NCBI GenBank assembly: GCA_027011425.1
Contig: JALUZX010000731.1
Coordinates: forward strand, 1 to 6,151
Direction: 5' to 3'
DNA length: 6,151 bases
Source: Planctomycetota bacterium
GTDB lineage: Bacteria; Planctomycetota; UBA1135; JALUZX01
The notes under the pieces were generated by a model, which was given only the letters and a program-made list of their open reading frames with translations, made no database searches and was not told the DNA's origin. The translations under genes and the position numbers were made by a program. Below, one piece after another: positions 1 through 5,974 of the stretch (positions are counted from its first letter, which is position 1; every line of letters starts with the position of its first letter).

Positions 1-1797
1 CGCTTTCGGGGGGTCGATCCTCTCCTTTCCGGAGAGGAAGGCCCCCGTGGGAGAGCCCTTGGTCCGGGCCACCTCCCGGGCCGTTCCCCGGGCGGTGATC
101 CTCCCTCCCTCCCGGCCCGGGCCGGGGCCGATCTCCACCAGGTGGTCCGAGGCCCGCATGGTGGCCTCGTCGTGCTCCACCACGAGCACCGTGTTTCCCC
201 GGTCCCGGAGATCCAGGAGCGAGCGGACCAGGCGCTCCTGGTCCCTGGGGTGGAGCCCGATGGAGGGCTCGTCCAGCACGTAGGTCACCCCCCGGAGCCC
301 GGAGCCGAGCTGGGCGGCGATCCGGAGTCTTTGTCCTTCCCCGGAGGAGAGGCCGTCGGCCCGGCGGTCCAGGGCGAGGTAGGAGACACCCACGGCGGAG
401 AGGAAATCCAGGCGGGAGCGGATCTCCCGGAAGAGGTCCCGGCCGACCCGGGCTTCCTTTCCCCGGAGGTGGAGGTTCCGGAAGAAGTCCCGTGCCTCCT
501 CCACGGTGAAGGCGGAGATCCGGGCGATCGTATGCCCCCGGAAGGTGACGGCCAGGGCTTCGGGGCGGAGGCGGTCGCCCTTGCAGGCCGGGCAGGGGAG
601 GCGGGCCCGGAGGCCCTTGAGGGAGGGGTTCTTGCCGCGCCGGAGGCAGCGTTCCAGCCAGGCCGCCACTCCCTGGAAGGGGCGGCCCAGCTCCCTTTCC
701 TCCCCGCGGGCGCCTTCCAGGATGAGCCTTCTCTGGGCCTTGGTGAGTTTCTTCCAGGGCTTTTCGAGATCGAATCCATAGCGCCTGGCCACGACCTGGA
801 AGTCCTCGGGCCTGAGCCCCCGGCACCCCAGGGAGCCGAAGCGGGTGGTGCAGGCCAGGGCGCCCTCCAGGAGGGAGCGTTCCGGGTGGCGGACCAGGCT
901 CTCTTCGGTGAAGACCAGGACCTCCCCCAGGCCCTGGCAGGCAGGGCAGGCCCCCTGAGGGGAGTTGAAGGAGAAGAGCGGCGGCTCCAGCTCGGGCAGG
1001 GAGCCGTGGCCTTCCGGGCAGGCCGCCCGGGAACTCAGGGTTTCCTCCGTCCCGTCCTCCCAGAGGGCCTGGACCCAGCCTTCCGAGAGGGAGAGAGCCC
1101 CCTCCACGGCCTCGGCCAGGCGGGAAGCCTTGTCCGGGGCAGGCCGGAGCCGGTCCACCACGGCCTGGATGTGGTGGATCTTGTAGCGTTCCAACCGGAT
1201 CTCTTCGTCCAGCCGGCGGATCTCCCCGTCCACCCGGGCCCGGACGAACCCCTTCATCCGGAGTCCTTCCAGGAGGGAGCGGAACTCTCCTTTCCGGCCC
1301 CGGACCAGGGGGGCCAGCACCAGGAGGAGGGGCGGCTTTTCCCGGCCATCGGCTTTCCGGGCCGCTTCCTCCAGGAGCCTTTCGGTGATCCACTTGGGGG
1401 GAAGGGCTTGGATGGGCGCCCCGCACTCGGGGCAGTGAGGCTCTCCCAGGCGGGCGAAAAGAAGCCGAAAGAGGTCGTGGATGCCCGTCAGGGTGCCCAC
1501 GGTGGAGCGCCGGGAGCCCTGGCTGGTCCGCTGGTCGATGGCCACCGTGGGCGAGAGGCCCTCGATCCGCTCCACGTCGGGGCGCTTGAGGTTCCCCAGG
1601 AACTGGCGGGCGTAGGCGGACAGGGACTCCAGGAAGCGGCGCTGGCCCTCCTGGAAGATGGTGTCGAAGACCAGGGAGGACTTTCCCGAACCCGAGACGC
1701 CGCAGAAGGTGACCAGGGAATCCCTGGGGATCTCCAGGTCGATCCCCTGGAGGTTGTGTTCTTTTGCGCCTTGGATCTTGAGGGTTCTGGGGGCCAT
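1..1797 (-). CDS. uvrA: UvrA, excinuclease ABC subunit A (N-terminal 599 residues; runs off the left edge)
   Basis: UvrA is the damage-recognition ATPase of nucleotide excision repair; as a dimer it loads UvrB onto damaged DNA. The reading frame starts with ATG at 1797 (MAPRTLKIQGAKEHNLQGID) behind a purine-rich GGGAGAGAAG and stays open to base 1. Visible landmarks are Walker A GVSGSGKSS (residues 33-41), SPTVAIDQR (82-90), CPECG (122-126), and a UvrB-binding-type segment (about 118-220, with LAPLVRGRKGEF and RARVDGEI). They continue with LFSFNSPQGACPAC (274-287), PCPACKGDRLRPEAL (401-415), an ABC signature LSSGEGQR (483-490), Walker B YVLDEPSIGLHPRD (506-519) and the H-loop VVEHD (539-543). 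Typical UvrA has about 940 residues, so the second ATPase half lies outside the window. Two oddities: the signature is LSSGE instead of LSGGE, and the first zinc-finger pair reads CPEGH (C260, H264) where CPxC is usual. The UvrB-binding region argues against a UvrA2-type paralogue. Confidence 0.97.
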   Translation of the reverse strand, partial: MAPRTLKIQGAKEHNLQGIDLEIPRDSLVTFCGVSGSGKSSLVFDTIFQEGQRRFLESLSAYARQFLGNLKRPDVERIEGLSPTVAIDQRTSQGSRRSTVGTLTGIHDLFRLLFARLGEPHCPECGAPIQALPPKWITERLLEEAARKADGREKPPLLLVLAPLVRGRKGEFRSLLEGLRMKGFVRARVDGEIRRLDEEIRLERYKIHHIQAVVDRLRPAPDKASRLAEAVEGALSLSEGWVQALWEDGTEETLSSRAACPEGHGSLPELEPPLFSFNSPQGACPACQGLGEVLVFTEESLVRHPERSLLEGALACTTRFGSLGCRGLRPEDFQVVARRYGFDLEKPWKKLTKAQRRLILEGARGEERELGRPFQGVAAWLERCLRRGKNPSLKGLRARLPCPACKGDRLRPEALAVTFRGHTIARISAFTVEEARDFFRNLHLRGKEARVGRDLFREIRSRLDFLSAVGVSYLALDRRADGLSSGEGQRLRIAAQLGSGLRGVTYVLDEPSIGLHPRDQERLVRSLLDLRDRGNTVLVVEHDEATMRASDHLVEIGPGPGREGGRITARGTAREVARTKGSPTGAFLSGKERIDPPKA

Positions 1798-1831
1798 CTT
1801 CTCTCCCGGGTAGAGTGAGGGCGAAACTACC

Positions 1832-1860
1832 AGGATACCTCAAGACCCCCGGGCGCCCAA
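1832..1860 (-). promoter_or_regulatory. Possible sigma-70-like promoter for uvrA
   Basis: On the minus strand, TTGGGC (1860-1855) and TATCCT (1837-1832) are separated by 17 bp, and the -10 box lies 34 bp upstream of the uvrA ATG. The matches to consensus are weak (3/6 and 4/6). The spacing and position are good. It lies between the 90-bp repeat and uvrA, so uvrA could be transcribed independently of the toxin-antitoxin operon upstream. Confidence 0.3.
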
Positions 1861-1898
1861 GGAGGGGCTCCGCCGTCCAGGGGGACTTCTCCCGTTTC

Positions 1899-1988
1899 GG
1901 CGGGGGCTTCACATAATTTCAAACTGGGGGAAGGCCACGATTTTTGGAGGATTTTCGAGGGTCGGGGACTTTTGTCGCCACCGTCACT
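1899..1988 (+). repeat. 90-bp dispersed repeat, copy 1 (inverted relative to 5802-5891)
   Basis: This stretch aligns without gaps to the reverse complement of 5802-5891, with 75 of 90 positions identical by hand count. The first 15 bases, GGCGGGGGCTTCACA, are identical. The last part, GGACTTTTGTCG followed by ACCGTCACT, differs at two positions. The least conserved part is the middle (about 1945-1966). It fills half of the gap between mntA and uvrA, and its right end overlaps the mntA stop codon. Its left end lies 38 bp beyond the possible uvrA -35 box. Function unknown; it is non-coding in appearance. Confidence 0.85.
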
Positions 1989-1989
1989 G
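1967..1989 (-). repeat. Half copy of the 45-bp palindromic element (P0), overlapping the end of mntA
   Basis: Read on the minus strand, this is CAG, TGACG, four variable bases, then CGACAAAAGTC. That is the same order as the right half of the full elements at 5779-5823 and 5975-6019. The outer arm GACTTTTGTCG is at 1967-1977 on the plus strand. The TGA in the TGACG box is the in-frame stop codon of mntA. The matching left half is absent, since coding sequence of mntA lies there. It may be a remnant of an insertion next to the gene. Confidence 0.8.
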
Positions 1990-2277
1990 GATGACTTCGA
2001 ATCCTTCCTCGATGATCCTCCGGAAACGCTCGCTGGTTACGGCCCAGTCCAAAAGATCCACCTTGATGGGTAGATCCGATTCGGAGAAAGCGTCCCTGAG
2101 CCGGGCCATGCGCAGAGGAGAAAGAGGAGTCTCCGTCATGATCACCAGGTCCAGGTCGGCATAAGGTTTGCCCGCCTTTCTTAGCCTGGACCCGAAGACC
2201 CTGACCTCGAACTCCGGAACATGGACGGCCAGGATTTCTTTGACCTTTTCAAGGAGGTCCGGGCGCAGGTCAACCAT
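1984..2277 (-). CDS. mntA: MntA-type minimal nucleotidyltransferase, antitoxin of a HEPN/MNT toxin-antitoxin pair
   Basis: This 97-residue protein is a minimal nucleotidyltransferase of the polymerase-beta superfamily. It carries GS (29-30), ten residues, then D41-L-D43, exactly the GSX10DXD motif of MntA antitoxins. A third acidic candidate, D74, lies in the strand IKVDLLDW (71-78). In characterised HepT-MntA (type VII) systems, MntA uses ATP to AMPylate a tyrosine of the HEPN toxin and so inactivates it. I infer the same here because the catalytic residues are intact. The ATG at 2277 lies inside the last codons of hepT (8-bp overlap, ATGGTTGA), which implies translational coupling. The protein ends with EVIQ, and its TGA stop falls within a repeat element. 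Length is normal for the family. Confidence 0.93.
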   Translation of the reverse strand: MVDLRPDLLEKVKEILAVHVPEFEVRVFGSRLRKAGKPYADLDLVIMTETPLSPLRMARLRDAFSESDLPIKVDLLDWAVTSERFRRIIEEGFEVIQ

Positions 2278-2674
2278 GGTTTCTCTTCTTGATTTCTTCG
2301 AAGAGGGCCTTCGCTTCCGGGTAGAAATCCAGGGCGGCCCTGTATACGTCTTCCGCCTTCTCCTGGTCGTAGGTGTGGGAGGAGATGTTTCGCTTCTCGC
2401 TGAAGAGCATCCATTTCTCTACGTTCCGGACGATCCCTCTCTCCCCGCCCTCGCGGAAAAGGTCGCGGAAGGAGAGCTTGTCGATCTCCGCCGGCGTTGG
2501 TGCCTCCTTCTCGAGGAGCCTTTTCAAGGTCTTCCAGCAAAGTTCATAGGTGTACTCGAAACGTTGGATCACTGCGTCCCGAATCTCCTCGTCCCCCGGA
2601 GCGGCCTTGGACCTCCGGATGCCTCGATCCAGGCTCGCAAGGGCTTTTTCAAGGGAAGAGATGTCGAGTTTCAT
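2270..2674 (-). CDS. hepT: HepT-type HEPN-domain toxin (nucleotidyltransferase substrate-binding protein family)
   Basis: This 134-residue, mostly helical protein resembles the HI0074 / HEPN family. Signature segments are RFEYTYELCWKTLKRLLE (38-55), FREGGERGIV (73-82) and the motif RNISSHTY (95-102). The last gives R95-X4-H100-X-Y102, the RX4HXY active-site motif of HepT toxins. HEPN proteins with this motif are RNases that act on tRNA or mRNA. Y102 is the counterpart of the tyrosine AMPylated by MntA in characterised pairs, so I infer an active toxin held in check by the next gene. The ATG at 2674 is preceded by AGGA with a 6-nt spacer. The gene follows the DUF2007-like gene after 29 bp and overlaps mntA by 8 bp, so the three genes look like one operon. 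Confidence 0.93.
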   Translation of the reverse strand: MKLDISSLEKALASLDRGIRRSKAAPGDEEIRDAVIQRFEYTYELCWKTLKRLLEKEAPTPAEIDKLSFRDLFREGGERGIVRNVEKWMLFSEKRNISSHTYDQEKAEDVYRAALDFYPEAKALFEEIKKRNHG

Positions 2675-2703
2675 TCTTTTTCCTGCCGCCTCCAGTGAAC
2701 GAA

Positions 2704-3081
2704 TTACCGGGATTCCTCTTCGAACTTCCGGGTTTCCTTCAACACCACTTCCAGGGCCTTTCGGGCTTCTTCCGCCTGTGCCGAGGGAACGACCAGGTGG
2801 GAGTCGGAGAACTCGAGGCCTCCCGTGACCGGAGGTTCATGGGAGAAGCCGGGGTAGTGGGAGAGGGGAGAGTTCAGGCCCAGGGCTTCCTCGAGGATGT
2901 AGACCCGGAACCCCAGGGCTTCCAGGAGTCCTTGGATTCGGATCGCCGTTATTCGGTCCGGCGCGCCGTAGAGCATGGTCCACCCTCCCTGGACGGGAGG
3001 GAGGCCTTCCCCGCCGGGGATGGCGGATTCTTCGCCCGCCCGGTCGCCGTCCTTCATTTTTTCCAGGTCTCTTTCATCCAT
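2704..3081 (-). CDS. DUF2007-like small protein (putative signal-transducing domain)
   Basis: This 125-residue protein has a charged, probably disordered N-terminus (1-33). A compact alpha/beta domain follows: WTMLYGAPDRITAIRIQGLL (34-53), EALGFRVYIL (54-63), and a C-terminal VVPSAQAEEARKALEVVL (97-114). A strand beginning near a conserved aromatic residue, an A/I-rich helix, a Leu-Glu-Gly-Phe turn, then hydrophobic VP plus an EEARKAL helix is the layout of DUF2007 'putative prokaryotic signal transducing' proteins. The family call rests on this pattern only, and the molecular role is unknown. No membrane segment or signal peptide is visible. The ATG at 3081 has AGGAAAGG upstream with 7 nt spacing; internal ATGs at residues 9 and 36 are less likely starts. 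It is the first gene of the DUF2007-hepT-mntA run and is divergent from the gene at 3165. Confidence 0.7.
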   Translation of the reverse strand: MDERDLEKMKDGDRAGEESAIPGGEGLPPVQGGWTMLYGAPDRITAIRIQGLLEALGFRVYILEEALGLNSPLSHYPGFSHEPPVTGGLEFSDSHLVVPSAQAEEARKALEVVLKETRKFEEESR

Positions 3082-3113
3082 GGCCGCACCTTTCCTGTTT
3101 CAACCTTTGTTGT

Positions 3114-3143
3114 ATTCTAACCTCATTCCCGGTCCCCGGCCAA
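3114..3143 (-). promoter_or_regulatory. Divergent promoter region; possible promoter of the DUF2007-hepT-mntA operon
   Basis: On the minus strand, TTGGCC (3143-3138) and TAGAAT (3119-3114) are spaced by 18 bp, and the -10 box matches consensus at 5 of 6 positions. It lies 32 bp upstream of the ATG at 3081. The 83-bp gap 3082-3164 contains an AT-rich patch (about 3088-3120) that stands out in this GC-rich window. On the plus strand, TATTCT (3113-3118) overlaps the same site and could serve the gene at 3165, although its -35 candidate (TTTCCT, 16 bp away) is poor. Overlapping -10 boxes would make the two directions compete. Confidence 0.4.
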
Positions 3144-3152
3144 TTGCCCCGC

Positions 3153-3159
3153 AGAAGGA
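3153..3159 (+). promoter_or_regulatory. Ribosome binding site that decides the start of the 3165 gene
   Basis: AGAAGGA ends 5 bp before the ATG at 3165. An in-frame TTG at 3144 would add only MPRRRKP. It has no comparable Shine-Dalgarno sequence and would place seven extra residues before the signal peptide. The ATG is therefore the preferred start. Confidence 0.65.
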
Positions 3160-3164
3160 AACCC

Positions 3165-5594
3165 ATGAAGAACGCCGCCGCTTCCCGTGCTTTTCCCGTC
3201 CTCTTGCTGGGGTCCGCTTGCTTTCTCTGCCCGGTCCCAGAAGCTTTCCCCCAGGATGTGGCAAAAAAGGTGATCCGGGCCCGATGCGAAGGGAAGAACC
3301 TCCTCCATCCGGGCCGGTGGAGACCCTGGGGAAAAGGTTTCCGCCGGGAGGGGAGGGTCATCCTCTGCGACAACGGAAAGGACAAAAGGGCCCGCCGCGG
3401 GGCCTGCCAGACGGTCTTTTTGAACCAGAAGGTCCCCTCCCCCATCGTGGCCGTCGCCTCCAGCCGGTGCGAGGGGGTGAGCGGATCGGCGGATCGCGAT
3501 TATTCTCTCTACCTGGATTTGACCTACCGGGACGGCTCCCACCTCTGGGGGCAGGCGGCCTCCTTCGACACCGGGGCCCACGGCTGGCAGGAAAAGAAGG
3601 TCCTGGTCCTTCCGGACAAGCCGATCGAGCGGGTCACCGTAAACCTTCTTCTACGGAGGCACGCGGGAAAGGCCTGGTTCAAGGGGACGGGTTTGAGGGA
3701 GATGAAGGTCCCAAGAGGCGCCTTCTCCTTCGATGGGGTTCCCGTGACTCCCCTTCTCCCTCCCCGGGAGGGCTTCCAGGTCCGGGACGCGGCGGCGGAC
3801 TCGGACTTCTTCCGGCCCAAGGGAGGCAAGGTCCTGGGGATTCGCTTGAAAACCCGTGAGAGGAAGGCCGAAGGGGTCCGCTTCCTGGACGTTGCGCTCA
3901 GGGAGGAGACGGGAAAGGACCGGGCCGTCACCCTGGTCTACGCCCTTCCCGTCCGCGCGAAGAGAGTGACCTGGTTCCAGGGCCCCGGGCGTAGCCTCCC
4001 GGCGGGGGAGAGGGGCGAATACGGCTTCTTCGCCCGTTATCGGGCCGGCGCGAACGGAAGGCTCTCCCGGTGGCCTTTCGGAGCCCTGGCGGCGGGAAAG
4101 AAGGGCCTTGCCCTGGGCCTGGACCCGGCTTTTCCCGCCTTCTTCCGGGTGGCCTACAACGCCGGGACAAGGGAGGTCTACCTGGCCTTCGACCTGGGGT
4201 TCACCAGGGAACATCCCGGGGCCAGGCTCAGGTTCTGCGTCTTCTCCTTCGACCCGCGGTGGGGATTCCGATCCGCCCTGGCGAAATATTACCGGATCTT
4301 CCCCGGCTCCTTCCGGTGCCGCACGCCCGAGCAGGGGCTCTGGATGCCCTTCGCAAGGATCTCCAGGGTAAGAGGGTGGCGGGACTTCGGGTTCAAGTTC
4401 AAGGAAGGGAACAACGAGACGGCCTGGGACGACGCCCACGGGATCCTGACCTTCCGTTATACCGAGCCCTTGACCTGGTGGATGCCCATGAAAAAAAGCC
4501 TTCCCCGCACCAGGGAGGCGGCCCTGGCCGAGGCGAAACGCCTGGCGGCCCGGGGCCGGGGCGCCCTGCGCCTTCGGGCCGAGGCCCTTTTCACGAGCGG
4601 TTTCTTCGACGAGAAGGGACGTTTTCCCCTTCTCTTTCGCGACGCCCCCTGGTGCAACGGGGCGGTCTGGAGCGTGAACGTCATGCCCGGCATCGAGGGG
4701 AAGGTCACGGCCTTCTCCCTTCGCTGGAACGAAGAGATCGAGAAAAAACTCTACGGCCCCGGCGCCAAGGCCCGCCTGGACGGGGAATACGTGGATTCCA
4801 GCGAGGGCTACGTGACGGCGCCCTTGGATTTCAGAAAGACGCATTTCCACGCGGCCCGGACGCCCCTGACCTTCTCCCGGGAGACCCGCCGGCCCGGCGT
4901 CTTCAGGGGGCTCGTCTCCTTCGAATACGTCCGGGCCCTGGCCGAGGCCATGCACGGGAGAGGCAGGCTCATGATGGCCAACGGCACCCCTTCCAGCCTC
5001 TTCTGGCTGGCCCCCATGCTGGACGTGATGGGCACCGAGACCGACTGGCACAGGGGCGGGAAGTGGCGGCCCATGTCCGTGACCGAACTCCTCTACAGGC
5101 GCGGCCTTTGCGGTCCCAAGCCTTTCTGCTTCCTCATGAACACCCGTTTCGAGGATTTTCCCAAGGAGCTGGTGGAGCGATACATGAAACGCGCCCTGGC
5201 CTTCGGGATGTTTCCCGGTTTCTTCAGCGCGAACGCCTCGACGGGCCACTACTTCACGAGGCCCGATCTCTACGAGCGGGACCGGCCCTTGTTCAGGAAA
5301 TACGTCCCTCTTTGCAAGCGCCTGGCCGAGGCGGGCTGGAAGCCCGTCCCCCTGGCCCGGACCACCCGTCCCCGCCTCCGCGTGGAGAGATTCGGAAACC
5401 AGTATCTCACCGTCTTCAACGATTCCAACCAAACCCTCCAGGGCAAGGTGGAGATTCTCCTGGGCGAGGTCAAATCCGTCCGGGAACTTCTTTCAGGCCG
5501 CTCCCTCCCCCTCCTCCATGAAAAAGACGGCGTCCCCGCCGTAGAGATCCAACTCCCCCCCGAAGACGTGGCCGTCCTGGACTGCCGGCTCTGA
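3165..5594 (+). CDS. Putative secreted glycoside-hydrolase-like protein with N-terminal carbohydrate-binding-like module
   Basis: This 809-residue protein starts with a signal-peptide-like segment (MKNAAASRAFPVLLLGSACF, hydrophobic core about 9-22), so it is probably exported. No clear lipobox is seen. Residues about 36-183 look like a jelly-roll carbohydrate-binding-type module; the pattern DKPIERVTVNLLLRRHAGKA followed by WFKG is typical. Residues about 184-385 look like a beta-rich domain (LSRWPFGALAAGKKGLALGL, then REVYLAFDLGF). Residues about 386-715 look like a TIM-barrel region. It has acidic and aromatic segments at W421-D-D, TEPLTWWMPM (433-442), DGEYVDSSEGY (539-549), MMANGTPSS and GTETDW (623-628). 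The C-terminus (about 735-809: LTVFNDSNQTLQGKVEILLG, ending PPEDVAVLDCRL) resembles the all-beta domain that closes many glycoside hydrolases. D539/E541/D544 and E625/D627 are catalytic candidates only. I cannot assign a GH family or substrate. It stands alone on the plus strand. Confidence 0.7.
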   Translation: MKNAAASRAFPVLLLGSACFLCPVPEAFPQDVAKKVIRARCEGKNLLHPGRWRPWGKGFRREGRVILCDNGKDKRARRGACQTVFLNQKVPSPIVAVASSRCEGVSGSADRDYSLYLDLTYRDGSHLWGQAASFDTGAHGWQEKKVLVLPDKPIERVTVNLLLRRHAGKAWFKGTGLREMKVPRGAFSFDGVPVTPLLPPREGFQVRDAAADSDFFRPKGGKVLGIRLKTRERKAEGVRFLDVALREETGKDRAVTLVYALPVRAKRVTWFQGPGRSLPAGERGEYGFFARYRAGANGRLSRWPFGALAAGKKGLALGLDPAFPAFFRVAYNAGTREVYLAFDLGFTREHPGARLRFCVFSFDPRWGFRSALAKYYRIFPGSFRCRTPEQGLWMPFARISRVRGWRDFGFKFKEGNNETAWDDAHGILTFRYTEPLTWWMPMKKSLPRTREAALAEAKRLAARGRGALRLRAEALFTSGFFDEKGRFPLLFRDAPWCNGAVWSVNVMPGIEGKVTAFSLRWNEEIEKKLYGPGAKARLDGEYVDSSEGYVTAPLDFRKTHFHAARTPLTFSRETRRPGVFRGLVSFEYVRALAEAMHGRGRLMMANGTPSSLFWLAPMLDVMGTETDWHRGGKWRPMSVTELLYRRGLCGPKPFCFLMNTRFEDFPKELVERYMKRALAFGMFPGFFSANASTGHYFTRPDLYERDRPLFRKYVPLCKRLAEAGWKPVPLARTTRPRLRVERFGNQYLTVFNDSNQTLQGKVEILLGEVKSVRELLSGRSLPLLHEKDGVPAVEIQLPPEDVAVLDCRL

Positions 5595-5623
5595 GGAGGA
5601 TGGATGGGTCTCTTGGGCATTCC

Positions 5624-5638
5624 CCCGCCTCCGGCGGG
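5624..5638 (+). terminator. GC hairpin 29 bp after the 3165 gene; possible weak terminator
   Basis: CCCGCC (5624-5629), loop TCC, GGCGGG (5633-5638) form a perfect 6-bp stem shortly after the TGA at 5592-5594. No T-run follows, so it is not a canonical intrinsic terminator. It could instead be a simple RNA 3'-end hairpin. Confidence 0.35.
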
Positions 5639-5671
5639 AGTCCCGGCGATTCCAAAAGGGAGGGGCCGAGA

Positions 5672-5696
5672 AACAGTGACGAACACGACAAAAGTC
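5672..5696 (-). repeat. Half copy of the 45-bp palindromic element (P1)
   Basis: It reads AACAG (5672-5676), TGACG (5677-5681), four variable bases, and CGACAAAAGTC (5686-5696). This is the right half of the element, including the conserved AACAG loop. The expected left half (5652-5671) is degenerate: only 3 of 5 bases of the inner CGTCA box match, and no GACTTTTGTCG arm is present. It is followed by ACCAACTCCGCC, which recurs with one change after P3. Confidence 0.85.
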
Positions 5697-5778
5697 ACCA
5701 ACTCCGCCAAGCGCCGCAATGTGTTGTGGTCCGGAAATTCTCTCGGCCAGATATGGTGTGGTCGGTTTTCACAGGAGG

Positions 5779-5823
5779 GACTTTTGTCGTAGGCGTCAAA
5801 AAGTGACGGTCACGACAAAAGTC
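5779..5823. repeat. Full 45-bp palindromic element (P2)
   Basis: Arms GACTTTTGTCGT (5779-5790) and ACGACAAAAGTC (5812-5823) are perfectly complementary over 12 bp. Inside lie a 3x3 mismatch, a second 5-bp stem CGTCA (5794-5798) / TGACG (5804-5808), and a 5-nt loop AAAAG. It should form a cruciform or RNA hairpin on either strand. No T-tract follows it, so a simple intrinsic terminator is not the obvious reading. Confidence 0.93.
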
Positions 5824-5891
5824 CTGGACCTTGGAAAATTCCAAGAAAATCGTGACCTTCCCCCAGCTTGAAATGTTGTGAAGCCCCCGCC
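5802..5891 (-). repeat. 90-bp dispersed repeat, copy 2
   Basis: This is the inverted partner of 1899-1988, 75/90 identical without gaps by hand alignment. Its left end includes the right half of palindrome P2, so the 90-bp unit is that palindrome half plus a 68-bp spacer module (5824-5891). Its right end, GGCGGGGGCTTCACA on the minus strand, is identical to copy 1. Conservation extends well beyond the palindrome, so the spacer itself is part of the repeat. Confidence 0.85.
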
Positions 5892-5900
5892 GGAGCGAGG

Positions 5901-5917
5901 CCGGATCGGAGATCCGG
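5901..5917. repeat. Tight 7-bp hairpin with 3-nt loop
   Basis: CCGGATC (5901-5907), loop GGA, GATCCGG (5911-5917) form a perfect stem just beyond the 90-bp repeat. No counterpart is found next to copy 1. No T-run follows. The role is unknown. Confidence 0.6.
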
Positions 5918-5967
5918 GCTCGTGACGTCGGGGGGGCCAGTTTCGACGCACCCACCGCGTCACGAGC
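5918..5967. repeat. 10-bp inverted repeat with 30-nt loop
   Basis: GCTCGTGACG (5918-5927) and CGTCACGAGC (5958-5967) are perfectly complementary and flank a 30-nt GC-rich loop. The stem contains the TGACG/CGTCA pair also found at the heart of the 45-bp palindromes, which suggests a shared recognition box or shared descent. It lies directly between the 5901 hairpin and palindrome P3. Confidence 0.65.
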
Positions 5968-5974
5968 TTGACAA

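Noticed and set aside
142..1818. Long plus-strand open frame (558 residues) across the uvrA region
   Set aside because: It is the antisense shadow of uvrA. The minus strand shows the full ordered set of UvrA motifs, and the plus frame is a low-complexity Gly/Pro/Glu-rich translation typical of GC-rich shadows.
2168..3120. Plus-strand open frames opposite the toxin-antitoxin operon
   Set aside because: The minus strand carries HEPN and nucleotidyltransferase motifs with tight operon spacing. The plus frames have no recognisable features.
3144..3164. TTG start for the secreted protein, adding seven residues
   Set aside because: The ATG at 3165 has AGAAGGA at 5-bp spacing and begins a typical signal peptide.
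3165..3230. Lipoprotein signal in the secreted protein
   Set aside because: The cysteines at residues 19 and 22 are preceded by GSA and CFL, which do not fit a lipobox. A standard signal peptide is the simpler reading.
3651..5432. Long minus-strand open frame (593 residues) opposite the secreted protein gene
   Set aside because: It is an antisense shadow: Gly/Pro/Arg-rich with no domain pattern. The plus strand has a signal peptide, a ribosome binding site and globular-protein composition.
4070..5521. Plus-strand open frame (483 residues) in another frame of the same gene
   Set aside because: Arg/Pro/Gly-rich frame-shifted shadow without motifs, inside a well-supported gene.
5695..5955. Minus-strand open frame of 86 residues in the repeat region
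   Set aside because: It runs through palindrome P2 and the 90-bp repeat copy, has no protein motif, and the repeats evolve as structure rather than codons.
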